From JAJFUV01 sp964384215 (GTDB taxonomy: Bacteria > Acidobacteriota > Terriglobia > Bryobacterales > Bryobacteraceae), in the NCBI GenBank assembly GCA_964384215.1, contig CAYLLB010000002.1, positions 140,971 through 204,970 of the forward strand: 64,000 bases of DNA, given 5' to 3'. This document shows positions 53,508 to 62,091 of the stretch, one piece after another; within the stretch, counting starts at the first letter, position 1, and every line of letters begins with the position of its first letter. Below the pieces are notes generated by a model. It did not search any database and was not told the origin of the DNA. It was given only the letters and a program-made list of their open reading frames with translations. The position numbers and the translations under genes were made by a program.

Positions 53508-55475
53508 ATGGACCTGAAGGCACGTCTTTCCCAGTTGCTGCGGCGCGCGGACTGGGTGGAGAAAGCGTTCGCCATCCTGCTGATCCTTTATGCATTCTGG
53601 CGTGCGCTTTGGCCCGAATGGTCGTTCGTGATCGGCGTCCCACTGTTTCTGACTGGCGCCTGGCTGCTGATCCGCCTAGTGCACTATCTGCTAAAAAAGG
53701 CCATCTGGCGGCTGCGGAACCGGCTGGTTCTCTGCTACGTCCTGATCGGCGTCGTGCCGCTTGTGCTGGTGGTAGTGATGGCGGGCCTGGGGGTCTGGCT
53801 GATGGCCGGCCAGGTGGCGATCTACTTGGTCACCACGGAACTTAACCATCGCATCAGGGCGATGGACGCGCCGGCGATGGGGCTTCTGTCTCTGCCGTTT
53901 TCCGAACGGGAAGGGCGGTTGCGGTGGATGATGCCGTATGTCGAAAGCCTTTTCCCGAATGTGGAGTATTACGTGCGCGGCGAACGCGAGTTCCGCTATC
54001 CGGCCGATTCCTTGATCGAGCCTCCGCCTGCAGGCTGGGGGAATACCCGCGGGCTGATGCTCAAGCAGGGCCGCATCTATGCGTGGACGTACGGCCGCCG
54101 CGGAAACTCAGAGGTGGTCCTCACTGCTATGTTGAACCGCGAGAGCCTGGACGGCCTCGCGCCGAGTCTGGGTGAGGTCACGCTGCTGATCCCGCGATCG
54201 CTTACCGGTACAGAAAACGGTATGCGGCCCGGCGCCATTACACGGCGCCCGCACTCGGACACCAGCGATCAGCCGCCGCCGGAGAGGCTCCCGCCACCGG
54301 TGAACCGTTTGGATATTCCGGTGAGCTGGGCGACCGACGTACCTATCGCCACCTGGGACAAGCCGGGACAGAGCGTCACCGGCATGCTGAAGGTCAGCAC
54401 GCGGCCTTCCGCTGTGCTTCGCACCGTGCTCATCCAGAGGTCCCAACTATTTAGCGGCATGCTGCCGGTGTTCATCGTGTTCGCCGCGATCGCGTTTCTA
54501 TTCGTGGAGTTGATCTCGCTCGTCATCGGCACTTCGCTTACGCGATCCATCACGGGCGCCGTCCACAACCTCTACCGCGGCACGATGCGCGTGCGCAATG
54601 GAGACTTCACGCACCGCATCGAGGTGCGAGGCGACGACCAACTGGCCGAACTCGGCCGCTCGTTCAACCAAATGACCGAAGATATTGAACGGTTGCTCGC
54701 GGTGGCAAAGGAGAAAGAGCGCCTGCAATCGGAGATCGAGATCGCGCGCGAGGTGCAGAACCAGCTCTTTCCGAAGAGCGTGCCCGCGACCAAGACCCTA
54801 CAAATCACCGCGAGGTGCACTGCGGCCCGCATGGTGTCGGGCGACTACTACGACTACCAGCCGCTCACGGACACCAAGATCGCGCTGGCGTTCGGCGACG
54901 TCGCCGGAAAGGGCATTTCGGCCGCGCTGTTGATGGCCACGGTGCAGAGCTCGTTCCGCACGCAGATCCACGCCTGCTTGGAGGCGGCGGGCTCGAAGGC
55001 GCATGACAACGTGTCCACCTCCAAGCTGGTTTCGCATCTCAACCGCCACCTGCACATGCACAGCGCGCCGGAGAAATTCTCCACCTTCTTTTTTGGCGTT
55101 TACGACGATGCCGCGAGCGTGCTGGCGTACACCAACGCCGGGCATCTTCCGCCGATCCTTTTGCGCGGCGGCGAGGCGACCCGGCTGGAAGTGAACGGCA
55201 TCGTGGTGGGCGCGTTTCCCTTCGCCGAATACGGCGAGGACCGCGTGCAGCTCCAAAGCGGCGACATCCTGGCTTGTTTCACCGACGGCGTGACGGAGCC
55301 GGAAAACGAGTACGGCGAAATGTTCGGCGAAGACCGGTTGGTGGATGTGCTGGCGAGGAATGCCGAACGAGCGCCAGGTGAAATCATCGACGCTGTGATG
55401 CACGCGGTGCGTGAGTGGACCGGCTCGCCCGAATTGCAGGACGACATGACCCTGCTGCTGGCCCGGAGAATCTGA
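53508..55475 (+). CDS. Membrane-bound SpoIIE-type PP2C phosphatase with HAMP domain
   Basis: 655 residues. Three membrane helices in the first 110 residues, an extracytoplasmic sensor region (about 115-310), another helix (about 318-345), a HAMP domain (about 346-400: SITGAVHNLYRGTMRVRNGD), a short coiled coil, and a PP2C SpoIIE domain (about 420-655) with VSGDYYDYQPLTD, ALAFGDVAGKGISAALLMA and FTDGVTEPEN providing metal aspartates. Such RsbU-like phosphatases dephosphorylate anti-anti-sigma factors in partner-switching. No RsbV/RsbW partner lies nearby. Confidence 0.92.
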   Translation: MDLKARLSQLLRRADWVEKAFAILLILYAFWRALWPEWSFVIGVPLFLTGAWLLIRLVHYLLKKAIWRLRNRLVLCYVLIGVVPLVLVVVMAGLGVWLMAGQVAIYLVTTELNHRIRAMDAPAMGLLSLPFSEREGRLRWMMPYVESLFPNVEYYVRGEREFRYPADSLIEPPPAGWGNTRGLMLKQGRIYAWTYGRRGNSEVVLTAMLNRESLDGLAPSLGEVTLLIPRSLTGTENGMRPGAITRRPHSDTSDQPPPERLPPPVNRLDIPVSWATDVPIATWDKPGQSVTGMLKVSTRPSAVLRTVLIQRSQLFSGMLPVFIVFAAIAFLFVELISLVIGTSLTRSITGAVHNLYRGTMRVRNGDFTHRIEVRGDDQLAELGRSFNQMTEDIERLLAVAKEKERLQSEIEIAREVQNQLFPKSVPATKTLQITARCTAARMVSGDYYDYQPLTDTKIALAFGDVAGKGISAALLMATVQSSFRTQIHACLEAAGSKAHDNVSTSKLVSHLNRHLHMHSAPEKFSTFFFGVYDDAASVLAYTNAGHLPPILLRGGEATRLEVNGIVVGAFPFAEYGEDRVQLQSGDILACFTDGVTEPENEYGEMFGEDRLVDVLARNAERAPGEIIDAVMHAVREWTGSPELQDDMTLLLARRI

Positions 55476-55481
55476 GGCGCA

Positions 55482-56492
55482 ATGAAGAAGCTCGCCAAGC
55501 GGATGCTGTTCATCGGCGCTCTGATGTTGGTGGTGCTGACCACGGGCACCGTTGGCCTGGTGCTGATCGACGGCTACCCGGTCTTCGACGCGTTCTACAT
55601 GACGGTCTTCACTGTGACCACGGTAGGCTACAGCGAACTGCACCCGCTGAGCCGCGCGGGACGGGTCTTCAATTCGTTCATCATCTTCTTTGGCGTCACC
55701 GTGATGTTCTTCGCGATCGGGGCGATGACGCAGGCCATCATTCAACTGGAGTTGGGCGATGTATTCGACAAACGGCGGATGCGACGCATGATCGACAAAC
55801 TGGCGAACCACTACATCATTTGCGGCTTCGGCCGCGTGGGACGAGGAGCGGCGGAGGAACTGCACGCGGCAGGCGTGGCGTACGTGATCGTGGACCGCGA
55901 TCCGGAGCGCGTGGACCAGGCCGTCAAGGCCGGGATGCTCGCACTGCCCGCTGATGCCACGCGCGATGAAACGCTGCACGCGGCTGGCGTGACACGTGCC
56001 CGGGGCTTGATCGCCGCGCTCGGCACGGACGCGGACAACCTCTTCGTGACCCTCTCGGCCAAGACACTCAATCCCATGCTCAATCTGGCCGCGCGCGTCT
56101 CCGAAGAAGCTGCCGAACAGAAATTGCGCCGCGCGGGCGCCGATGCGGTCTTCGCACCCTACGCCATTACCGGTCACCGCCTCGCGCAGGCATTGCTGCG
56201 GCCCCACGTTTCACAATTCCTGGATTTCACGGACAAGGATCTCGCGACGGACGTAGCCATCGAACAGGTCCGCGTAAAAGAAACCAGCGAGTACGCCTCG
56301 AAATCCTTGCAGCAGGCTCAACTGCGGCGCGATGTGGGCGTCGTGGTCCTGGCCATCCGCAAATCTAGCGGGGAGATGCTGTTCAATCCTCCCGCCGAAG
56401 CTGAAATACAGGCCGGCGATTACCTGATCGTGATGGGTCGCCACGCCGACCTGCGCAAGCTGGAAGGCTTGCTGACCGAGGTGCGCGCATGA
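55482..56492 (+). CDS. Two-TM potassium channel with RCK domains
   Basis: 336 residues. Two membrane helices (about 8-30 and 65-88) flank a pore loop with selectivity filter TVTTVGYSE. A TrkA-N/RCK domain follows (HYIICGFGRVGRGAAEEL, YVIVDRDPERV; about 105-225) and a TrkA-C domain (about 245-330). This is the MthK/Kch layout: a ligand-gated K+ channel. The nnrDE start overlaps its stop by four bases. Confidence 0.92.
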   Translation: MKKLAKRMLFIGALMLVVLTTGTVGLVLIDGYPVFDAFYMTVFTVTTVGYSELHPLSRAGRVFNSFIIFFGVTVMFFAIGAMTQAIIQLELGDVFDKRRMRRMIDKLANHYIICGFGRVGRGAAEELHAAGVAYVIVDRDPERVDQAVKAGMLALPADATRDETLHAAGVTRARGLIAALGTDADNLFVTLSAKTLNPMLNLAARVSEEAAEQKLRRAGADAVFAPYAITGHRLAQALLRPHVSQFLDFTDKDLATDVAIEQVRVKETSEYASKSLQQAQLRRDVGVVVLAIRKSSGEMLFNPPAEAEIQAGDYLIVMGRHADLRKLEGLLTEVRA

Positions 56493-58033
56493 AGGTTCTC
56501 ACCGCCGCCCAGATGCGGGAAGTGGATCGCCGCACCGCGGAACTGGGCATTCCGGGCCTGATCCTGATGGAGAACGCCGGCCAGCGCGTAGTTGAGTTTC
56601 TCGAGCGCGCTTACGCGCCGCTCAAGGAACGGCGCATCGTTGTTTTCTGCGGCAAAGGCAACAACGGCGGCGATGGATTGGTCGTCGCGCGGCAACTGTA
56701 CACCCGGGTCGAACCGCGTTCGCTGGATGTCGTGCTGGCTGCGGACCCGGCGGAGTATAAGGGCGACGCGGCGGAGAATTTCCGGATGCTGGTCGCCTGC
56801 AGATGTCCTTATTCGCGAGAGATTGACGCCCGTATGCGCACGGCCGACCTGGTGATAGACGCACTTCTCGGCACCGGTCTGAAAGGTCCGGCCTCGGGCT
56901 CAGCGCTGGATTTCATCCGCGAGATCAACACGGGGTTTCCGCTGGCGAGCGTGGTGGCCGTCGACATCCCATCCGGCCTACCGAGCGACACCGGCCTGGA
57001 AGCCGGCGAGTACGTGCGCGCGCAACATACCGTGACTTTCACCGCGCCGAAGGTGGCGCAGGCGCTTCCGCCATATTGCGATTACATGGGTGCATTGCAT
57101 GTGGCGGCCATCGGCAGCCCTCCCGAACTCTACGAGGAAGACCCGGCTATTTTCCTGTCGCTGATCGAGGCCAAACAACTGGCATCGCTGTTCGCCCCTC
57201 GCGCCCCGGGTGCGCACAAGGGCGATTTCGGGCACGTTCTGATCATCGGCGGTTCGCGCGGCAAGACCGGCGCCGCGGCCATGGCCGGGATGGCAGCCTT
57301 GCGAGCCGGCGCCGGACTGGTGACCGTGGCAACGGCCGAATCCGCGGTGCCGGTGGTGGCGGCCCATGCGCCCGAGTTGATGACGGAACCGCTGGCCGAG
57401 ACCGCGGGCGGGGGGATTTCGCTGCAGGCGCTGACGAGCGGGCGATTGGCCGCGCTCCTCGCGAACAAGGATGTGGTGGCCATCGGCCCGGGCTTGGGCA
57501 CCAACCAGGAAACCGTGGAGGTTGTACGCCGCCTGGTGGCTGAATGCAAGCTGCCCATGGTGGTGGACGCGGACGGTTTGAACGCGCTGGCGGGCACCGG
57601 CTTCCGCGGCCGGGCGCTGATCCTCACCCCGCACCCGGGCGAGATGTCGCGCCTCACGGGAGCGGCGACCTCCGAGATTCAGGCCGACCGCGTGGGCGTC
57701 GCCCGGGGCTTCGCAACCGCGCGAGGCGCGACGCTGGTGCTCAAGGGCGAGCGCACGGTGCTGGCGTTTCCGGATGGCCGCGTCTGGATCAATCCGACTG
57801 GCACGCCGGCCATGGCCAGCGGTGGCAGCGGGGACATTCTCACCGGCTTGATCGCCGGCCTGGCGGCGCAGTTCCCGAACGATCCGGACCACGCCGTGGC
57901 GGGCGCGGTCTATCTGCATGGCCGGGCCGCAGAACTGGGTGCGGCGGAGTTGGGCGAAAAGGCGCTGGTGGCTACCGACCTGCTCGAATACTTGCCGGAG
58001 GCGATGGATGAGTGCGCGCGTCTGGCGGACTAG
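56489..58033 (+). CDS. nnr: Bifunctional NAD(P)H-hydrate epimerase / ADP-dependent dehydratase
   Basis: 514 residues, fused repair enzyme. The N-terminal YjeF epimerase half (1-215) has GIPGLILMENAG, GKGNNGGDGLVVARQL and VVAVDIPSGLPSD. The C-terminal ribokinase-like dehydratase half (about 225-505) has AHKGDFGHVLIIGGS, GPGLGTNQ, LTPHPGEMSRL and MASGGSGDILTGLIAGL. It restores hydrated NADH and NADPH. Its end overlaps tsaE by 26 bases; this pairing is common. Confidence 0.95.
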   Translation: MKVLTAAQMREVDRRTAELGIPGLILMENAGQRVVEFLERAYAPLKERRIVVFCGKGNNGGDGLVVARQLYTRVEPRSLDVVLAADPAEYKGDAAENFRMLVACRCPYSREIDARMRTADLVIDALLGTGLKGPASGSALDFIREINTGFPLASVVAVDIPSGLPSDTGLEAGEYVRAQHTVTFTAPKVAQALPPYCDYMGALHVAAIGSPPELYEEDPAIFLSLIEAKQLASLFAPRAPGAHKGDFGHVLIIGGSRGKTGAAAMAGMAALRAGAGLVTVATAESAVPVVAAHAPELMTEPLAETAGGGISLQALTSGRLAALLANKDVVAIGPGLGTNQETVEVVRRLVAECKLPMVVDADGLNALAGTGFRGRALILTPHPGEMSRLTGAATSEIQADRVGVARGFATARGATLVLKGERTVLAFPDGRVWINPTGTPAMASGGSGDILTGLIAGLAAQFPNDPDHAVAGAVYLHGRAAELGAAELGEKALVATDLLEYLPEAMDECARLAD

Positions 58034-58442
58034 CAGTGAGGAAGAGACCATAGCGCTGGGCGAAGCCATCGCCGCGGAGTTGCCGCGGCGAGCGGTGGTT
58101 ATGCTCATCGGCGAGCTAGGCGCCGGAAAGACGACGATCTCGAAGGGCATCGTGCGCGGTCTGGGTGCGGCTGAACCGGAGCAGGTTTCCAGCCCAACCT
58201 TCACGCTCATCCATGAATACGGCGCCGGCGGCAAAGTGTATCACATCGACCTGTACCGGCTGGAGACGGAACGCGAAGCAGCCTCGCTGGGGTTGGAGGA
58301 GATCCTGGATCGCGAGGCCGTGGTGCTGATCGAGTGGGGCGAGCGCTTCCCTGCTCTGATGCCCGCTGAGAGAATCGAAATCCACATGGAGGTGGAAGAA
58401 GACGACACCCGCGTCGTGACGCTGACACACCTTCCGGCATAG
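58008..58442 (+). CDS. tsaE: tRNA threonylcarbamoyladenosine biosynthesis ATPase TsaE
   Basis: 144 residues from ATG 58008, inside the 3' end of nnr in another frame. Walker A GELGAGKTTISKGI, switch I SSPTFTLIHEY, HIDLYRLE, and VVLIEWGERF (Walker B-like, with conserved Trp). TsaE assists TsaB/TsaD in the essential t6A modification of ANN-decoding tRNAs. The frame extends upstream to 57918 but that part overlaps nnr coding. Confidence 0.95.
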   Translation: MSARVWRTSSEEETIALGEAIAAELPRRAVVMLIGELGAGKTTISKGIVRGLGAAEPEQVSSPTFTLIHEYGAGGKVYHIDLYRLETEREAASLGLEEILDREAVVLIEWGERFPALMPAERIEIHMEVEEDDTRVVTLTHLPA

Positions 58443-58486
58443 GAACGAAGGGCTGGCGCAAAACTCCTGCTTCTTGAAAGGTCCCG

Positions 58487-60286
58487 CTACTCGGAGCTTT
58501 CCCTTCCGTGGCAGAGTTCCTCGATAGTCTGGCGGAAGTTCTTCATCACGCGGTCGCGACGGATCTTCATGGTCGCAGTCAATTCGCCGTCGTCAATGGT
58601 GAAATCGCGCGGGAGAATCCGGTAGCGGCGGATCTGCTCGAACGGAGCAAGTTGCTTATTCACCCGCTGCACCGCCCGGTGTACTTCGGCCACTACAGGC
58701 GGCGCGGAGACGATTTCGCTTGCCGGCCGCCCCTGCCATTCCCTCATCCCGTCGAGCGATTCCGCCGCGTTCGGGTTCACGGTCAGTAGCGCGGCCACGT
58801 AAGGAAGCCCGTCGCCAATGAGCAAAACATTGTTGACGATGGGCTCCATATCGAAAAAGCTCTCGATCCGCGAGGGGAAAACCTTCTTGCCGTTGGAAGA
58901 GACGATCAGTTCTTTCTTCCGGCCCGTGATATGCACGTAGCCGTTCTCGTCGATTCCTCCCAGGTCGCCCGTGTGCAGCCAGCCGTCCACCAGGATCTGG
59001 CGGGTTGCCTCCGGATCCTTGTAGTATCCCGACGACAGGCACGGCGCGCGCAGGAGCATTTCGCCGTCCTCGGCAAACCGGACCTCTGCGCCGGGCAAAA
59101 CCTTCCCGATACTCCCCGCGCGAGGATTATCGAGGGGATTGAAGCAGACCACGCCGCCCTCGGTAAGACCGTAGCCTTCGATCAGCGGCATTCCGATCGC
59201 CTCATAGAACTGCATCAGGCTGCGGCCGAGCGGCGCGGCGCCCGAAGCCGGGATGCGCATCCTCCCGCCCAGTCGCGTGCGCAGCTTGCGGAACACCAGG
59301 CGGTCTGCAACCGCCAGAGACGCCCGCATCCATCGCGGCGGCGTCTTGCCCTCGTGCCTGAGCCGGGCCGCTTCGAGCGCCAGCCCGAGTGAGCCGTAAT
59401 ACATCTTTTGCGCATAGGATGGCTGCTTGCGGATTTCGGCACAGATGCTGGTGTAAACGCGCTCCCACAAGCGCGGAGGAGCCAGGAAAACGGTAGGCCG
59501 GATGCGGCGTATCTCCTCCGGCAGCCGCTTGAGGCTCTCGGAAAACCACACCGGGCTGCCTGTGTACAGTGGCACCAGTTCCATGACGAGCCGCTGGGCG
59601 AGATGCGCCGAGGGCAGAAACGCCAGAAAACTGTCGCGCGGTGTGGCCGAGGCCAGGCTCAGAATCATTTCGATGTTGGCCACCAGCGCGCCGTGTTTGA
59701 CCAGCACCATCTTCGGGTCTCCGGTAGCGCCCGATGTGAGATACAGGATGGCGTAGTCTTCCCCCGTGACTTCGTCGCCCATGCGCCGCCGCAGGTCCTT
59801 GTCATGACGCAGCGCCTGACGTCCAAGCTCGCGCAACTGCCCCAGGCTGACGGCGCCATCTGCCTCGCCGGTCAGGAGAAACCACATTACGCGCGGAGAG
59901 TCCGGAGCCGCTCGGAACTCCGCCAGGGTATTGGCATCGCACAAAAAAACGGCTTTGGCATCGCAAGCGCGGATGCGCTGAATCAGTTCCGGCAGCGGGT
60001 AGGTGGGGTACAGGGCCGCCGAGATGCAGCCGGCAGCCATCACACCGAGATCCGCCAGATAGAATTCGGCCCTCGTTTCCGAATTCAAGGCGATGATGTC
60101 GCCCTTGCGCAAGCCGAGCTGCCGCAGGCCGGCGGCTATTTCTTCCACCGCGGCACGATATTCGGCCCAGGAGTACGTGTGGCACTTGCGGACCCCGTTA
60201 ACCGTTACCGGCTGGTGCAGCGCCGGAAGGTGGCCATATTTGACAGCGGCCTGCGCCAGGGCCCCATAGACCGTGCGCGGGCTCAT
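58487..60286 (-). CDS. AMP-forming long-chain acyl-CoA synthetase
   Basis: 599 residues of the ANL superfamily. Core motifs: the P-loop YLTSGATGDPKMVLV near residue 185, IEGYGLTEGGVVCFNP near 371, DGWLHTGDLGGID, and the hinge region VHITGRKKELIVSSNGKKVFP. It activates fatty acids to acyl-CoA through an acyl-adenylate. The P-loop reads TSGATGDPK, a minor variant of TSGTTGxPK. The full FadD-like length argues for long-chain substrates. Stands alone on the minus strand between tsaE and the MFS gene. Confidence 0.9.
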   Translation of the reverse strand: MSPRTVYGALAQAAVKYGHLPALHQPVTVNGVRKCHTYSWAEYRAAVEEIAAGLRQLGLRKGDIIALNSETRAEFYLADLGVMAAGCISAALYPTYPLPELIQRIRACDAKAVFLCDANTLAEFRAAPDSPRVMWFLLTGEADGAVSLGQLRELGRQALRHDKDLRRRMGDEVTGEDYAILYLTSGATGDPKMVLVKHGALVANIEMILSLASATPRDSFLAFLPSAHLAQRLVMELVPLYTGSPVWFSESLKRLPEEIRRIRPTVFLAPPRLWERVYTSICAEIRKQPSYAQKMYYGSLGLALEAARLRHEGKTPPRWMRASLAVADRLVFRKLRTRLGGRMRIPASGAAPLGRSLMQFYEAIGMPLIEGYGLTEGGVVCFNPLDNPRAGSIGKVLPGAEVRFAEDGEMLLRAPCLSSGYYKDPEATRQILVDGWLHTGDLGGIDENGYVHITGRKKELIVSSNGKKVFPSRIESFFDMEPIVNNVLLIGDGLPYVAALLTVNPNAAESLDGMREWQGRPASEIVSAPPVVAEVHRAVQRVNKQLAPFEQIRRYRILPRDFTIDDGELTATMKIRRDRVMKNFRQTIEELCHGRESSE

Positions 60287-60394
60287 TCAATCAGATCGTA
60301 GCACGGCGGCGCGCCGCACTGCGTTTGATTTCCCTTCCGTCTGGACGATAATTGAAGATTCACTCTATTCCCGGAACCGCGTGAGGCAATCCAA

Positions 60395-61684
60395 GTGAAT
60401 CGTAAACCGATCCGGCACCTGCGATGGTGGATCGCAGGACTGCTGTTCACGTCCACGATCATCAATTACATCGACCGCCAGACGCTGAGCGTGCTGGCGC
60501 CTTTCCTGAAAGAGGAGTACCAGTGGACGAACACGGATTTCGCCACGGTTCTGATCGCCTTTCGTATTGCATACACCATTGGTCAGGGCGTCTGCGGCCG
60601 CCTTCTCGACTGGATGGGAACCCGCCGCGGCTTGACGCGCACCGTTTTCTTCTATTCGGTAGTGGCGTCGCTCACGGCCTTGGCGCAAGGCTTGTGGAGC
60701 TTCCGTGTGTTTCGCTTCTTGCTTGGCGCGGGAGAGTCCGCCAACTGGCCCGGCGCGACCAAAGCGACTTCGGAATGGTTTCCGGCCAAAGAGCGTGCCT
60801 GGGCGGTGGCCATGTTCGACAGCGGTTCTTCGATCGGCGGGGCCGTTGCGCCGTTCCTCGTCCTTTGGTTGCATTACACGTTTGGTAGCTGGCGTCCCGC
60901 GTTCCTGATCACGGGATCCCTGGGCTTCCTCTGGCTGCTCGCCTGGCGCGCGCTTTATCACACGCCGCGCGAGCACCCGCGCCTTTCAGCCGAAGAGTTG
61001 CGCATCATCGAACAGGGCCGTGAACCAGCAGAGGCGGGCGTTGCGGATCTCCCCAAAGTGGGTTGGGGAAAACTGCTCCGCTACCGCCAGACCTGGGGCA
61101 TCATGCTCGGCCGCTTCCTGTTGGATCCTTACTGGTTCCTTATTTCCGAGTGGTTCGCCCTCTACCTGATGAGCAAAGGTTTCCAGATCGAGCAGAGCGT
61201 GCTGGGTTTCTGGGCGCCGTTCCTGGGCGCGGACCTGGGCAACTTTTTCGGCGGCGCGTTGTCGAGTTGGTGGATTTCGCGCGGCTGGCCGGTGGGCAAG
61301 AGCAGACGGACCGTGATCTTGATTTTCGGGCCCAGCATGCTTTTGCTGCTGCTGTCGGTAACCGTCAAGAGCTACGTGCTCCTGATCCTGCTGTTCGCCT
61401 GGGCCTCGTTCGCCTATGCCGCCGCCTCGACCATGTTCCTGTCGCTGCCGGCCGATGTTTTCCACACGCGCGCCGTAGCCTCGGTGAGCGGCTTGAGCGG
61501 TTCCGCGGCCGGCGTCGGCACGTTGATCTCGACCTATCTGATCGGCCGCATCACGGACAGGTTCTCGTTCGAGCCGGTCATCATCGCGGCTTCCGTGATC
61601 CCTTGCGTCGCCACGGCCGTGTTCGTCTCCATGGTGCGCGCGCGCAAGACCCCGGACCCCCAGGGCATCGTGCAGAACTTCTAA
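60395..61684 (+). CDS. MFS transporter, hexuronate/anion:cation symporter type
   Basis: 429 residues, GTG start. Twelve predicted helices; opening NYIDRQTLSVLAPFLKEEY with the ACS-family motif, GRLLDWMGTRRGLTRTV (loop 2-3 motif), GESANWPGATKATSEWFPAKERA and FLLDPYWFLISEWFALYLM. The anion:cation symporter family includes ExuT and GudP, which import hexuronates and aldarates with protons. Substrate is inferred from family resemblance. Separate from its neighbours. Confidence 0.88.
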   Translation: MNRKPIRHLRWWIAGLLFTSTIINYIDRQTLSVLAPFLKEEYQWTNTDFATVLIAFRIAYTIGQGVCGRLLDWMGTRRGLTRTVFFYSVVASLTALAQGLWSFRVFRFLLGAGESANWPGATKATSEWFPAKERAWAVAMFDSGSSIGGAVAPFLVLWLHYTFGSWRPAFLITGSLGFLWLLAWRALYHTPREHPRLSAEELRIIEQGREPAEAGVADLPKVGWGKLLRYRQTWGIMLGRFLLDPYWFLISEWFALYLMSKGFQIEQSVLGFWAPFLGADLGNFFGGALSSWWISRGWPVGKSRRTVILIFGPSMLLLLLSVTVKSYVLLILLFAWASFAYAAASTMFLSLPADVFHTRAVASVSGLSGSAAGVGTLISTYLIGRITDRFSFEPVIIAASVIPCVATAVFVSMVRARKTPDPQGIVQNF

Positions 61685-61744
61685 CCGGGTCAAGAAACTG
61701 TTTGCGGGTATGCAACCGATCCGCTAGATTGGGAATTGACAAGC

Positions 61745-61834
61745 GGAGGAATGGCCGAGTGGTTGAAGGCGGCGGTCTTGAAAACCGTTAGCGGGGTGAC
61801 TCGCTCGGGGGTTCGAATCCCTCTTCCTCCGCCA
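61745..61834 (+). tRNA. tRNA-Ser (anticodon TGA)
   Basis: 90-nt class II tRNA with encoded CCA. Acceptor stem GGAGGAA / TTCCTCC (61745-61751, 61824-61830), discriminator G, D-arm GCC..GGC, anticodon loop CTTGAAA with TGA at 61779-61781, a long variable arm typical of serine tRNA, and a T-arm with GTTCGAATC. It decodes UCN codons, chiefly UCA. Confidence 0.97.
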
Positions 61835-61981
61835 GTTGCACGCGGAATCTCCTCCGGAAACGTCATCGCCAACCCATTCATTCTCATCACCTTGGTTCTT
61901 TCAGGCCATGCGACAGAAAGCTTCCTGGCCGCTTTACTTTCAAATCTGAACTAACTCGTCTGGATAATTACCCCGGCACCA

Positions 61982-62010
61982 TTGACCGGGTGCGTCACAG
62001 GGTATATAAG
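61982..62010 (+). promoter_or_regulatory. Promoter of the third Oar-like receptor
   Basis: TTGACC (61982-61987), 17-base spacer, TATAAG (62005-62010). The predicted start near 62017 gives a 75-base leader that contains an 8-bp hairpin. The rest of the 61835-62091 gap shows nothing else. Confidence 0.65.
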
Positions 62011-62030
62011 AAGTACGTGAAGGTGGGTGG

Positions 62031-62050
62031 AGCGTCCAGCGATGGACGCT
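62031..62050 (+). promoter_or_regulatory. 5' leader hairpin with GNRA-type loop
   Basis: Perfect 8-bp stem AGCGTCCA/TGGACGCT closed by GCGA, a GNRA tetraloop. It lies 14-33 bases downstream of the predicted transcription start and 41 bases before ATG. No T-run follows, so it is not an intrinsic terminator; an mRNA-stabilising or protein-binding role is possible. Confidence 0.55.
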
Positions 62051-62091
62051 GATGTAGTCTCAAAGATACTGACAGTTGAGAGGTCTTGTTT

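Noticed and set aside
54798..56207. 469-codon open frame antisense to the SpoIIE phosphatase and K+ channel
   Set aside because: No recognisable domain, His/Arg-rich shadow of two solid genes.
61736..61954. Short open frames spanning the tRNA-Ser gene
   Set aside because: They coincide with the tRNA and have no ribosome binding site or homology signal.
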